Counted from the first letter of the stretch, positions 17,977 to 27,132 are shown. The stretch: 37,522 nucleotides of DNA from Mesoaciditoga sp. (GCA_015489955.1 WFYR01000004.1:1-37522), one strand, 5' to 3'. A program made the numbers and translations. The notes: generated by a model not told the origin, from the letters alone.

Positions 17977-19080
17977 GTGAAAGATATAAAAGTGTATGAA
18001 ACGATGTGGATCGACTTGGGAGTATTCGCCGATCCGGAAAAAACTGAAAAAGCGACGCCTAGAAGGAGAAAGAAGGCCAGGGAAGAAGGAAACGTTTCGC
18101 AGTCCCAGGATTTGAACATGGCGATTTCTCTTTTAAGTGTTTCGAGTGTCGTGTATTTCACGTTTGCCGGTTTGTACCATTCTTTTGTTAAGATACTTCT
18201 GGTAATGACCGATGGATTTGGTGGAGCGGCAACTATGTCAATACCTCAAGCGATGCACTATTTGGCTTTTGCTTTTTCCGCCGCGCTTTCATGGTTGTTA
18301 ATGGTTATGATCGTGGGGCTAATGGGAGCGGCTTTGCCTTCCATGCTTCAAACGAGGTTTTTGTTTTCTTTAAAGGCCTTGGTGCCAGATTTAAACAAGT
18401 TGAACCCAATCGAAGGTTTTAAAAAAATGTTCTCATTGAGGACTGTTTTTGAATTCATAAAGTCATTGCTTAAAATGGCGGTGATCGCTTACATTGGATA
18501 CGTCTCAATAGTACACGCGTGGCCCGGCTTGTTTGCCATGTCTGAAAAGCCGTTAGAGGCTTCCGCATTAGCTTTAGGCTCTTTTATGTACCATATGATA
18601 ATGGAAATAGGATTGGCACTTCTGGCAATTGGAATATTTGATATATACTATCAAAGATGGGAATACGAAAGATCGTTGAGAATGACAAAAAAAGAGGTAA
18701 AGGATGAAATGAAAGATACCGAAGGAAATCCACTCATAAAGAACAAGCAAAGGCAAAAGATGATGCAGCTTGCCAGGAGCCGTATGATGCAGAACATACA
18801 AAACGCCCAAGTTGTTGTTACAAACCCTACGCACGTTGCCGTTGCCATAGAATACCATGAAGATATGAACGCTCCAAAAGTTGTTGCAAAAGGTGCTGGA
18901 GAAGTCGCCGAAAGAATAAAGAAAGAAGCGAGAAAGTACGGTATTCCCATCTTGAGGAATCCTCCTTTGGCACGAGATTTGTTCAAGAGTGTTGAAATAG
19001 GTGAAGAGATTCCATCCCGTCTCTACAGGTTAGTGGCGGAATTATTGGTCACTGTCTACAAGATGAAGAACAAAACTTGA
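17977..19080 (+). CDS. flhB: Flagellar export switch protein FlhB
   Basis: EKTEKATPRRRKKAREEGNVSQSQDL, autocleavage motif TNPTHVAVAIEY. GTG start. Confidence 0.97.
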   Translation: MKDIKVYETMWIDLGVFADPEKTEKATPRRRKKAREEGNVSQSQDLNMAISLLSVSSVVYFTFAGLYHSFVKILLVMTDGFGGAATMSIPQAMHYLAFAFSAALSWLLMVMIVGLMGAALPSMLQTRFLFSLKALVPDLNKLNPIEGFKKMFSLRTVFEFIKSLLKMAVIAYIGYVSIVHAWPGLFAMSEKPLEASALALGSFMYHMIMEIGLALLAIGIFDIYYQRWEYERSLRMTKKEVKDEMKDTEGNPLIKNKQRQKMMQLARSRMMQNIQNAQVVVTNPTHVAVAIEYHEDMNAPKVVAKGAGEVAERIKKEARKYGIPILRNPPLARDLFKSVEIGEEIPSRLYRLVAELLVTVYKMKNKT

Positions 19081-19089
19081 GGTGTTTTG

Positions 19090-21150
19090 ATGTCAAAATA
19101 CGATGATATTTTCATAGCCGCGGGAGTGCTTTTCATAGTCCTGTTGTTGATCTTGCCGATATCTGGATGGGCCCTTGATTTGCTTCAAATTCTTGACATA
19201 ACGATTTCTGTATTGGTACTCCTTACGGCCATATATTTGAAAAGAGCCATAGATCTTTCTTCTTTTCCAACGATTGTGTTGGTGCTAACCATATATCGTG
19301 TTGCTTTGAACGTGGCTTCAACTCGTCTTATTCTTCTACAGGGTAAAAATTTCCAAGGTCACGTGATAAAGGCTTTTGGAAGTTTTGTCGTTGGTGGAAA
19401 TTTCGTTATCGGAATAGTCGTGTTTTTCATACTCGTTATCGTTCAATTCATAGTTATAACCCGTGGCGCCGAAAGAATAGCTGAAGTTGCAGCGAGATTT
19501 ACCTTGGATGCAATGCCTGGAAAGCAGATGTCCATAGATGCGGATTACAACGCCGGGATAATAACTGAAGAAGAGGCAAAGCGCAGGAGAGAAGAAGTGC
19601 GCAGGGAAGCGGATTTTTACGGTGCAATGGATGGTGCCTCTAAATTCGTGCGTGGTGATGCCATTTCCAGCATAATAATAGTATTCATAAACATAATAGG
19701 TGGCCTTATAATAGGTATGCTCATGCACCACATGGGTGCAGGTGAAGCCGCTCATGTTTACACGTTGCTAACCGTCGGCGATGGTCTTGTAACACAAATA
19801 CCCGCCTTACTCGTTTCGACTTCAAGTGGAATAATAGTTTCCAGGGCGGCATCCACAAGTTCGCTTGGAAAAGATATTCTCAGAGAACTGACTCAGGAAC
19901 CGAGAGCTTTGATAATTACCGGGGCGGCAATTTTGCTTTTGGGAATATTCACTCCTTTGCCAACGATTTCAATGGTTTTAGTTGGATTCTTAACAGTTGC
20001 CCTTGGATACGTGTCGTACAGGGCGACATCTCAGAAAAAAGTGGTTGAAGAGGTTGGGGGTGTTTCCTCTTCGCCTCAACCATCCGGTGGCGGGAGTCCT
20101 CAGACCGGAACCATGGATATTTCAGATGTGATAAATACGGACACCGTTGAGGTGGAAATAGGATACGGATTGATTCCCTTGGCGGATAGAAGCCAGGGTG
20201 GAGATCTTTTAGAAAGGGTTACGATGGTTAGAAAGCAAATAGCGTATGAGCTTGGTTTCATGTTAAGCCCGATAAGAGTGAGGGATAGCGTTCTTTTAAA
20301 ACCAAATGAGTATGTAATTAAAATTTTAGGTTCGGAAGTGGCGAAGTACGAGATATTTCCAAACCGTTTGCTCGCAATGAATCCTGGCATGGTTGAAGAA
20401 AAAATAGAGGGCATTCCAACAAAGGAACCGGCTTTTGGATTAGAAGCTTTTTGGATAACAGAGGACCAAAGAGAGCGTGCCAGAGGATTGGGATACACAG
20501 TGGTGGACGCGCCGAGCGTTTTTGCCACGCATTTAACAGAAATATTGAGAGAGCATGCAGCCGAATTGTTAGGTAGAAAAGAAATGGAAGTGTTGATAGA
20601 AGGATTAAGAGAAAAGATGCCATCGCTTGTAAATGAATTGATACCTGGCGTTATGAAAGAGCATACTGTGAGAAGGATACTTCAGCGCTTGTTAGAGGAA
20701 AAAGTTTCATTGCGAAATTTGCCCCTCATATTTGAAACGCTCATCGAAAACGGTGAGAAAACTTCGAGCATTTCTGAATTGGTACAAAAGGTTAGAATAG
20801 CTCTCAAAAGACAAATAAGTGAAAGCGCAAAATCAGACGATGGCTACGTTCACGCCGTGGCTCTTTCACAGAGCCTTGAAGAAAAGCTCATGGATGCGAT
20901 GACGATTTCCGAAGACAGAAAGATGTTCAACGTGAATCCAGATCTCATGTCGAAGATCATAGACACCATGGCGGTTTCACTCAAAAAAGTTATGGAGAAA
21001 GGATTTTATCCAGTTGTTATCTGCTCGGCTTCTATAAGAGAGGCGGTGGCGAGATACGTGATCAAAAACATTCCAAAGATTCAAGTGGTCGCTTACGAAG
21101 AGATGACCGATGACGTTAAGTTAAAAATAGAAGAGATTGTTAATCTTTAA
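19090..21150 (+). CDS. flhA: Flagellar export protein FlhA
   Basis: IYRVALNVASTRLIL, FTLDAMPGKQMSIDADYNAG, FYGAMDGASKFVRGDAI. ATG 19090 fits SD GAGGTG better than TTG 19087. Confidence 0.97.
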   Translation: MSKYDDIFIAAGVLFIVLLLILPISGWALDLLQILDITISVLVLLTAIYLKRAIDLSSFPTIVLVLTIYRVALNVASTRLILLQGKNFQGHVIKAFGSFVVGGNFVIGIVVFFILVIVQFIVITRGAERIAEVAARFTLDAMPGKQMSIDADYNAGIITEEEAKRRREEVRREADFYGAMDGASKFVRGDAISSIIIVFINIIGGLIIGMLMHHMGAGEAAHVYTLLTVGDGLVTQIPALLVSTSSGIIVSRAASTSSLGKDILRELTQEPRALIITGAAILLLGIFTPLPTISMVLVGFLTVALGYVSYRATSQKKVVEEVGGVSSSPQPSGGGSPQTGTMDISDVINTDTVEVEIGYGLIPLADRSQGGDLLERVTMVRKQIAYELGFMLSPIRVRDSVLLKPNEYVIKILGSEVAKYEIFPNRLLAMNPGMVEEKIEGIPTKEPAFGLEAFWITEDQRERARGLGYTVVDAPSVFATHLTEILREHAAELLGRKEMEVLIEGLREKMPSLVNELIPGVMKEHTVRRILQRLLEEKVSLRNLPLIFETLIENGEKTSSISELVQKVRIALKRQISESAKSDDGYVHAVALSQSLEEKLMDAMTISEDRKMFNVNPDLMSKIIDTMAVSLKKVMEKGFYPVVICSASIREAVARYVIKNIPKIQVVAYEEMTDDVKLKIEEIVNL

Positions 21151-22381
21151 GTGTAATGTCCACTCCGAGCCCTTTCAATTTGTCGTTTACCTTTTCGTAC
21201 CCTCTGTAAAGAATATCGAAATTTTTCACAACACTTTTCCCTTCAGCAATGGTGGCGGCTAAAGTAATTGTCGCCGTTTCTCTCAGATCTTTTCCCACAA
21301 CATTTGCGCCGTTAAGCCTTTGTGAACCGGATATTTTTATCTCTTTATTTCTTTCAACCGATATATTGGCTCCCATTTTTTTCAATTCTTCAACGTGGCC
21401 CAACCTGTTTTCAAATATGTTTTCAACTATTTTTGAATGTCCTTCGGCAACGAGCGCCAAAACGCCCATTTGTGGCTGAAGATCGGTTGGAAAGCCGGGA
21501 TAGGGAGCGGTTTCAAGGTGAAAACCTTTTATCTTTGAAGGTCGTACAACGATCTTTGAATTTTCAACAATTAAATTTGCGCCGATTTCCCTTAAGAAAT
21601 TCACATAGTTCAAAGAACTTTCTTCAACGCCGTTTATCACGATTTCACCGTTGTTTATCAACGAAAGAATAACGTACGTGCCCGCTTCTATTCTGTCACC
21701 CATTATTTTAAAATCGACAGTTGAAAAATTTGACCTTCCCTCTATTTTTATGTTTGCCGTTCCAGCGCCTTTTATCCCTGCACCCATGGAATTTAAGAAT
21801 TTTTGCAATTCAACTATTTCAGGTTCCCTGGCACAATTGGAAATGTATGTCGTGGTTTTTTCCAACATTGCGGCCGTGATCATAAGATGTTCAGTTGCCC
21901 CCACGCTTGGAAAGGGAAGACGTATTCTTGCTTCACGCAATTTGTGAGAAATTTTAGCTCTTAAAAAATTTTCTTCAATTTTTACATCAAAACCCATAGC
22001 TTTTAAGCCTTGAATGTGAATGTCTATTGGTCTTTTTCCTATCGAACAGCCACCGGGGTATGAAAGAATCGCTTCTCCATTTTTAACTGCCAAAGGTCCA
22101 AGCAAAAGTATGGAAGCCCTTATCTTTGAAGGGATGGCACTGAGATCGCCGTTCAGGTCATGAGCGGAAAAGCTCGTAACGTTTTCTTTTCTCTTGTGAT
22201 TGATACCGCTCTTTTGGAGAAGATTCAACATTTCCTTAATGTCTGTAAGATCGGGAAGATTCAACAAAGTAACATTTGGATTTACAACGAGCGCTGCCAA
22301 TAAGGGTAAAGCCGCATTCTTAGCCCCTCCAACTTTTACTTCGCCTTTTATTTCATTTCTTCCTTTGATCGTTGCGTTCAA
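21140..22381 (-). CDS. murA: UDP-N-acetylglucosamine 1-carboxyvinyltransferase
   Basis: GGAKNAALPLLAA, YPGGCSIGKRPIDIHIQGLKAMG, DRIEAGTYVI, PYPGFPTDLQPQMG. Confidence 0.96.
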   Translation of the reverse strand: MNATIKGRNEIKGEVKVGGAKNAALPLLAALVVNPNVTLLNLPDLTDIKEMLNLLQKSGINHKRKENVTSFSAHDLNGDLSAIPSKIRASILLLGPLAVKNGEAILSYPGGCSIGKRPIDIHIQGLKAMGFDVKIEENFLRAKISHKLREARIRLPFPSVGATEHLMITAAMLEKTTTYISNCAREPEIVELQKFLNSMGAGIKGAGTANIKIEGRSNFSTVDFKIMGDRIEAGTYVILSLINNGEIVINGVEESSLNYVNFLREIGANLIVENSKIVVRPSKIKGFHLETAPYPGFPTDLQPQMGVLALVAEGHSKIVENIFENRLGHVEELKKMGANISVERNKEIKISGSQRLNGANVVGKDLRETATITLAATIAEGKSVVKNFDILYRGYEKVNDKLKGLGVDITLKD

Positions 22382-23073
22382 CTATTTTCACCTTTTCTTT
22401 TTTTATTCCTTCCAATTTGAAAACTCACAGCGAGTATGGAAATAACAAGAAATATGGAAACGAAAGCGGTCAACATCCAGATATGCTTTCCGTCCGAAAG
22501 TGAACTCACGATGTTCTGAGGCTTTACACCAAATTTGGGTGCTATTGGAATCATCAAGGAATAGGCAACTACCAAAGAGCCAAAAGCGGCTAACGCCGTA
22601 CCGACTGCTTTCCTTTCGCTCATCAGGGTTACAAAACCGATTATTGCGCCAAAAGTTAGAAAAACTCCTAACCCAACCAAATTTGGATTGTTCGCTATGG
22701 TTATTTTTACGTTAAAGGCGCTTACTATCCAATTGTAGAAGTAATAAACTACCAAACCACCGGCAAGAAAACCCGCCAGAAATATCGCGAATTTGTAAAA
22801 AGCTATGAAGAGCGCTGTTGATAGAAAGGCGATTATCAAAAGGAAGACTATGTGTATCATTCCTATGTTTGAAGTCGAAGCCGATAAATTGAAAGTGTGT
22901 TGAGCCATGACACCGTTCCAGAGCATTTGACCAGCGTAAATTCCACCTATAAAGCCTATAATGGCCAGAGATGTTCTTAAAAGGTAATAGCCAAAAAATG
23001 CCATGGCGAGACCTATCGCCAATGCCACAGGCCAATATAATATCATGATGTGGTAAACTTCATCCAGCTGCAT
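22378..23073 (-). CDS. Multi-pass membrane protein, DUF4203/TM198-like
   Basis: About seven hydrophobic helices: GFIGGIYAGQMLWNG..., FAIFLAGFLAGGLVVYYFYNWIV, VGLGVFLTFGAIIGFVTLM. Start chosen at internal Met (MQLDEVYHIM). Confidence 0.6.
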   Translation of the reverse strand: MQLDEVYHIMILYWPVALAIGLAMAFFGYYLLRTSLAIIGFIGGIYAGQMLWNGVMAQHTFNLSASTSNIGMIHIVFLLIIAFLSTALFIAFYKFAIFLAGFLAGGLVVYYFYNWIVSAFNVKITIANNPNLVGLGVFLTFGAIIGFVTLMSERKAVGTALAAFGSLVVAYSLMIPIAPKFGVKPQNIVSSLSDGKHIWMLTAFVSIFLVISILAVSFQIGRNKKRKGENS

Positions 23074-24007
23074 TTGAAAGCCTCCCATCTATCCACTCTT
23101 TTACAAGAACTTCGATCAGGAATTTTGCATTCCCTCCATTTTTAGCCTCCACTTCGATGTCTTGAACTTTTTGAAGAAATGAAATCACTTCATCGAATTT
23201 TACACTTTTCAAAAGATTCTTTCTTTGCTTTTTTCCAAGCGAAAAACCAACTAAATCCGCAATTTGTGGTGTTCTAACGTTTAAGAGTTTCGCGGCGTCT
23301 TTTACATCGTTCCACGAGTAATTTTTCTTTTTCATCAAGATCAGTTGGGCCAGAAGAATTAACGTTTTTTCAAGGTTTGTTAGTATCACGAGTATATGCG
23401 AGTCGTCTAAAAGCTTCTTGAATTTATCTAATGCAGATTTATCGCGCGCCAAGATCATGTACGTTGATTCGAATAAATCCGCTTTAACGTAAAAAGGTAC
23501 GAGTTCTGCTACATCATCAACCGTCACGTTGCTGGATATAGTTCCAAGCTTTTCCAGTTCTTTGGATATTAGATCTAGTTTAGCCCCTACACGAATGAAT
23601 ATCTCTCGCGCAGCTTCATCGTCGATTTTCATAGATAAAAGCGATCCGATCTCTTTTATCTTTTCAACCCATTTCTCTTCTTCCCATGGCTTTGGAGATG
23701 TGAAATCATCGAATTTACCGAATTTTTTCAGCGTCTCTGCCTGTGATGAAATTACAATGACTTCCGTTTCACCTTCAAATTTTTTCAACGCATCGTTTAG
23801 CCATTTCAATTCTTCTTTGTGCCATTTTTCAACTGATTTTATCAAGATCATGGGTTTTTCCATCATAGCGTAAGAAAAAAGAAAATTCTTAACCTTTGAA
23901 ATTTTCAAAGGATCTTCCGGTTCTATCTCAACGATCCATCTGTCTTTGATCGTCGATAAATACCTTTTTAATTCCCAAAAATTGTCAGTCAATATGTACT
24001 TTTTCAT
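23060..24007 (-). CDS. holA: DNA polymerase III delta subunit (HolA-like)
   Basis: MKKYILTDNFWELKRYLSTI..., EAAREIFIRVGAKLDLISKELEKLGTI..VTVDDVAELV..; size and domain pattern of HolA. Confidence 0.75.
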   Translation of the reverse strand: MKKYILTDNFWELKRYLSTIKDRWIVEIEPEDPLKISKVKNFLFSYAMMEKPMILIKSVEKWHKEELKWLNDALKKFEGETEVIVISSQAETLKKFGKFDDFTSPKPWEEEKWVEKIKEIGSLLSMKIDDEAAREIFIRVGAKLDLISKELEKLGTISSNVTVDDVAELVPFYVKADLFESTYMILARDKSALDKFKKLLDDSHILVILTNLEKTLILLAQLILMKKKNYSWNDVKDAAKLLNVRTPQIADLVGFSLGKKQRKNLLKSVKFDEVISFLQKVQDIEVEAKNGGNAKFLIEVLVKEWIDGRLSNAAG

Positions 24008-24025
24008 TTTTCATCCCATTTTATG

Positions 24026-24037
24026 GTATTATAATAC
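24026..24037. promoter_or_regulatory. Perfect 12-bp palindrome GTATTATAATAC containing a -10-like TATAAT on both strands, between divergent holA and the small ORF
   Basis: Read directly; + strand TATAAT 24030-24035, - strand TATAAT 24028-24033. No clear -35 seen on either side. Confidence 0.45.
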
Positions 24038-24083
24038 TCGCCACATCGAACCACTGAAATTCATCAAGGATGGAGGTGGGAAG

Positions 24084-24374
24084 ATGAAATACCGTGATAG
24101 GCTTCTTAACTCTCTTGGAAGTTTGCTTTCTGAAAACTTGAATCGTCGAGTTTTTCTCGTATCAGAACCACAGAATGGATTGTCTAAAGTGATTTTTCAC
24201 GATGGAAACAGGGTTTTATTTTGCGGCTCGTTTCACGATTCAGAGTTTCTTTCTCCCGGTTTTAAAGAAAAGGTTCTCATGGAGGCTAACGCATCGCTTG
24301 AGGCTAACTCTCAATTTCTTCGAAGCCAATCGATGCGGCCCCAAATATTCCGGCGTCGTCAACTAAATCACTGA
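24084..24374 (+). CDS. Small uncharacterised protein (96 aa), overlapping antisense with the 3' end of the ROK kinase gene
   Basis: ATG 24084 with SD GGAGGTGGG; MKYRDRLLNSLGSLLSENLNRRVFLVSEPQNGLSKVIFHDGNRVLFCGSFHDSEFLSPGFKEKVLMEANASLEANSQ...; no recognised family. Confidence 0.6.
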   Translation: MKYRDRLLNSLGSLLSENLNRRVFLVSEPQNGLSKVIFHDGNRVLFCGSFHDSEFLSPGFKEKVLMEANASLEANSQFLRSQSMRPQIFRRRQLNH

Positions 24375-25230
24375 GAACTATTTCGTACGTGTTCCAAAAA
24401 GATCTCATAACATTTTCGCGCGTGTACTTTTTAACGTTAGAGAGCAAAATGTCTCCCGCGCGGGAAACTCCTCCGCCGATGACGATTATTTGTGGATTAA
24501 AAATGTGTATCAGGCTTCCAAGAGCCGTTCCCAGAGATTGTGAGACGATTTCCAGAACTTTAACTCCGAGCTGGTCGCCCATTCTTGCGGCGTCCATGAC
24601 CTCTTTTGCGCTGAAATTTTTTATCGTACTTTCAGGATATCTTTCTTTCCATTCCTTCGCAAGTCTGGAAATACCTGTGGCCGATGCCATCGTTTCAAGA
24701 CAACCGTGGTTTCCACAACCGCAAGGGTAGCCATTCGGATCAACTATTATGTGCCCGAGTTCAGCACCTATTCCATCGTGGCCTCTCAAGAGTTTTCCTC
24801 CCGTAATAACTCCACCTCCAACTCCGGTGCCCAGCGTTATTCCAATTATATCGGTGTAGCCTTTTGCTTTGCCAAACCATTTTTCTCCCATCACGAATGC
24901 GTTAGCGTCATTTTCCAGAGACACGTTCACTTTTGTTCTTTTTTCTATTTCCTCCGCGAGAGGAACGTTTATCCAGCCGGGAAAATTTGGAGAGAACCTC
25001 ACGATACCGTTTTCGTGATCTATAGATCCGGGTGATCCGATCCCTATCTTTGAAACGCCATTTACTTTTTCTATCAATTCAATGGCCGCATCTGACATCC
25101 TTTCGACAACCCGTGCGAATCCTTCGTGGACTTTTGTTTCTACTTTATTTCTCGCGAGTATTTCACCATTTTCGTTGACAATTGCCATTGCGATATTCGT
25201 TCCTCCAAGATCTATACCGAGTACTTTCAT
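24304..25230 (-). CDS. ROK family sugar kinase (glucokinase-like)
   Basis: GIDLGGTNIAMAIV, ITLGTGVGGGVITGGKLLRG, zinc motif CGCGNHGCLETMAS. Confidence 0.94.
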   Translation of the reverse strand: MKVLGIDLGGTNIAMAIVNENGEILARNKVETKVHEGFARVVERMSDAAIELIEKVNGVSKIGIGSPGSIDHENGIVRFSPNFPGWINVPLAEEIEKRTKVNVSLENDANAFVMGEKWFGKAKGYTDIIGITLGTGVGGGVITGGKLLRGHDGIGAELGHIIVDPNGYPCGCGNHGCLETMASATGISRLAKEWKERYPESTIKNFSAKEVMDAARMGDQLGVKVLEIVSQSLGTALGSLIHIFNPQIIVIGGGVSRAGDILLSNVKKYTRENVMRSFWNTYEIVLSDLVDDAGIFGAASIGFEEIES

Positions 25231-25251
25231 GTGTTCCTCCTTGCTTGCACT

Positions 25252-25279
25252 TTGAAATAAAAAGAATTTGTGATAAAAT
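25252..25279 (+). promoter_or_regulatory. Promoter of the SRP RNA gene
   Basis: TTGAAA (25252-25257), 16 nt, TAAAAT (25274-25279), ending about 8 nt before the predicted RNA 5' end. Confidence 0.7.
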
Positions 25280-25287
25280 TTCCTGTG

Positions 25288-25565
25288 GACACCGTGCTAG
25301 GTGGGGAGTTAGCGGTTCCCTTTACCCGAAATCCGCTTTATGCGGGGCCGAAGGTCGTCCCAGGGCGCTTGCTGCACGGAAAGGGCTCATCTTTGAGCGT
25401 TGAAAGCAAGGTCCCACGCAGCGGAAAACCACGAACCTGGTCAGGTCCGAAAGGAAGCAGCCATAAGTGGCCACTTCCGGGTGACGTGGGGTAGCCTTGC
25501 TGGAGCTTTGAAGATGAGTACCGCCTTGTAGCAAGTTGTTCGAAGGCGTCTGCACGGTGTCTTTT
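25288..25565 (+). ncRNA. ffs: Signal recognition particle RNA, large bacterial type with Alu domain
   Basis: Terminal helix GACACCGTG (25288-25296)/CACGGTGTC (25553-25561) followed by TTTT; 5' Alu-domain motif GTGCTAGGTGGGGAGTTAGCGGTTCCCT; S-domain helix 8 motif ACCTGGTCAGGTCCGAAAGGAAGCAGCC. Confidence 0.95.
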
Positions 25566-25573
25566 GTAATTCT

Positions 25574-26437
25574 TCATTCCATTCCCAATTCTTTTCTCAT
25601 GAATTTGACGAATTTTATTGCCAAATCCGGATCAAAAGAGCTTCCCGCTTCTTTTTCTATTAAATCGAGGACCTCGTCTTCTTTTAAAGGTCTGCCCAAT
25701 ATCTCCGATGAAACGGTGTTTAAAGCCTCATCGTAGAAATCGCATATTCCTATTAACCTTGCGTAGTACGGAATCTCTTCTCCTTTTAAACCATCTGGAT
25801 AGCCCTGGCCATTCCATTTTTCATGATGACTGCGCGCTATTGGAGCCGCATCTTCCAAAACTATGGTTGTCGCAAGAAAAATAGAGCCAACAACCGTGTG
25901 ATCTGTTCCATCATGAAGCCACATTCTTATTCTCGTTGGGGTGTAAAGCATAAGCTGTTCCAGCCCTATCTTTCCAACATCGTGAAGCATGGCGTACTCG
26001 CTCAACAATTCCAATTCATCACCAACTATTCCCAACGTTGGAGCAAATTTTTCTACCAATTTTGTAACTCGCTCAGAGTGGCTTAATCCCTTTCTGTCTT
26101 CTACTTCACTGTTTACAATGAAGCTTTGAAGCATTCTACTTATCAGGGTTCTCATCCTTCCAGAGTAAACGAAAGTGTTTTTAAAACCAAATTGTATGGA
26201 AAGCCCTACTCCCATTGCCAACAGTGGATCGGAAATTGGAACATTTGCCTTTTTATCCGCATAGAACACATCAAAGCCCTTGTCCGTTTTGACACAGAGG
26301 GGCTTATCGCTTTTTATTGGAAAGGTTGAAAAGACAACATCGGCATCTTCTTTAGAGGTAAATTTTGCCATTGAATTCATTTCTTCCTTCAAATCTTCCA
26401 ATTCTTCGGGAAGGTACACTTTCACGTCATTTTTCAA
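25574..26437 (-). CDS. HD-GYP domain protein (putative cyclic-di-GMP phosphodiesterase)
   Basis: HDVGKIGLEQLML, HHEKWNGQGYPDGLKGEEIPYYARLIGICDFYDE. TTG 26437 preceded by GAGGTGATAAC is a better start than the track's 26482. Confidence 0.85.
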   Translation of the reverse strand: MKNDVKVYLPEELEDLKEEMNSMAKFTSKEDADVVFSTFPIKSDKPLCVKTDKGFDVFYADKKANVPISDPLLAMGVGLSIQFGFKNTFVYSGRMRTLISRMLQSFIVNSEVEDRKGLSHSERVTKLVEKFAPTLGIVGDELELLSEYAMLHDVGKIGLEQLMLYTPTRIRMWLHDGTDHTVVGSIFLATTIVLEDAAPIARSHHEKWNGQGYPDGLKGEEIPYYARLIGICDFYDEALNTVSSEILGRPLKEDEVLDLIEKEAGSSFDPDLAIKFVKFMRKELGME

Positions 26438-26442
26438 AGTTA

Positions 26443-27132
26443 TCACCTCACGAAAAGCCGTGCCGTTACGTTTATCATCCATAATAGCGTGGGATTAAGT
26501 ATGACGTTTACTATTCCAAAAAAGATCAAAACTAACAATATTATAGTACCGTACATCTCATATTTTAACATCCAATTCATGTACTTGCTCGGTAAAAAAG
26601 CTATTAACGCTTTTGAACCGTCCAAAGGGGGAACCGGAATAAGGTTGAATATGAAGAGAACGTAATTTATCAATATGAACCAGGCCGTAGCGTCCGCAAT
26701 ATACGATACGTATGGACTGGCACTCATGTTGGGAAAGGTGCTGAAAATGAGGGGAGAGTATCTCGCGTAAGCGTAAAAACCGGTCTTTACAAATATTCCT
26801 TCTGTTATAAAGCCAAGTGCGAGATTTGAAAATGGTCCGGCAAGCGACACCATTATGATATCTCTTTTAAATCTTTTAAACTTCCAGAAGTTTATCGGGA
26901 CAGGCCTTGCCCATCCAAAGTGAAAGAAAATAAGCATCAATGTTCCTATGGGATCTAAATGTTTAACAGGATTGAGCGTTAATCTGCCAGCTTTCTTTGC
27001 GGTATCGTCTCCTGAAAGATACGCTGCCAAAGCGTGAAAGAATTCGTGTATCGTTATGGCGATCAGCACTCCTGGAGTGGCACCCAACGCTTGAATGAAA
27101 AACATCCTACCGAACATTTTCTTCTCCTTCAA
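26443..27132 (-). CDS. Site-2 protease family (M50) membrane metalloprotease
   Basis: TIHEFFHALAAYLSGD (HExxH), LAGPFSNLALGF, NLIPVPPLDGSKAL. Confidence 0.9.
   Translation of the reverse strand: MKEKKMFGRMFFIQALGATPGVLIAITIHEFFHALAAYLSGDDTAKKAGRLTLNPVKHLDPIGTLMLIFFHFGWARPVPINFWKFKRFKRDIIMVSLAGPFSNLALGFITEGIFVKTGFYAYARYSPLIFSTFPNMSASPYVSYIADATAWFILINYVLFIFNLIPVPPLDGSKALIAFLPSKYMNWMLKYEMYGTIILLVLIFFGIVNVILNPTLLWMINVTARLFVR

Noticed and set aside
19336-19755. 139-aa minus-strand ORF opposite flhA
   Set aside because: Tyr/His-rich antisense frame within a strongly conserved flhA region.
20100-20623. Two minus-strand ORFs (142 and 101 aa) opposite flhA
   Set aside because: Antisense shadow frames with no recognisable domain.
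25182-25577. Overlapping 70-80 aa ORFs on both strands (25182-25403, 25270-25494, 25322-25555, 25338-25577)
   Set aside because: They fall in the SRP RNA gene; the RNA has strong structural and motif evidence and none of the ORFs has family similarity.
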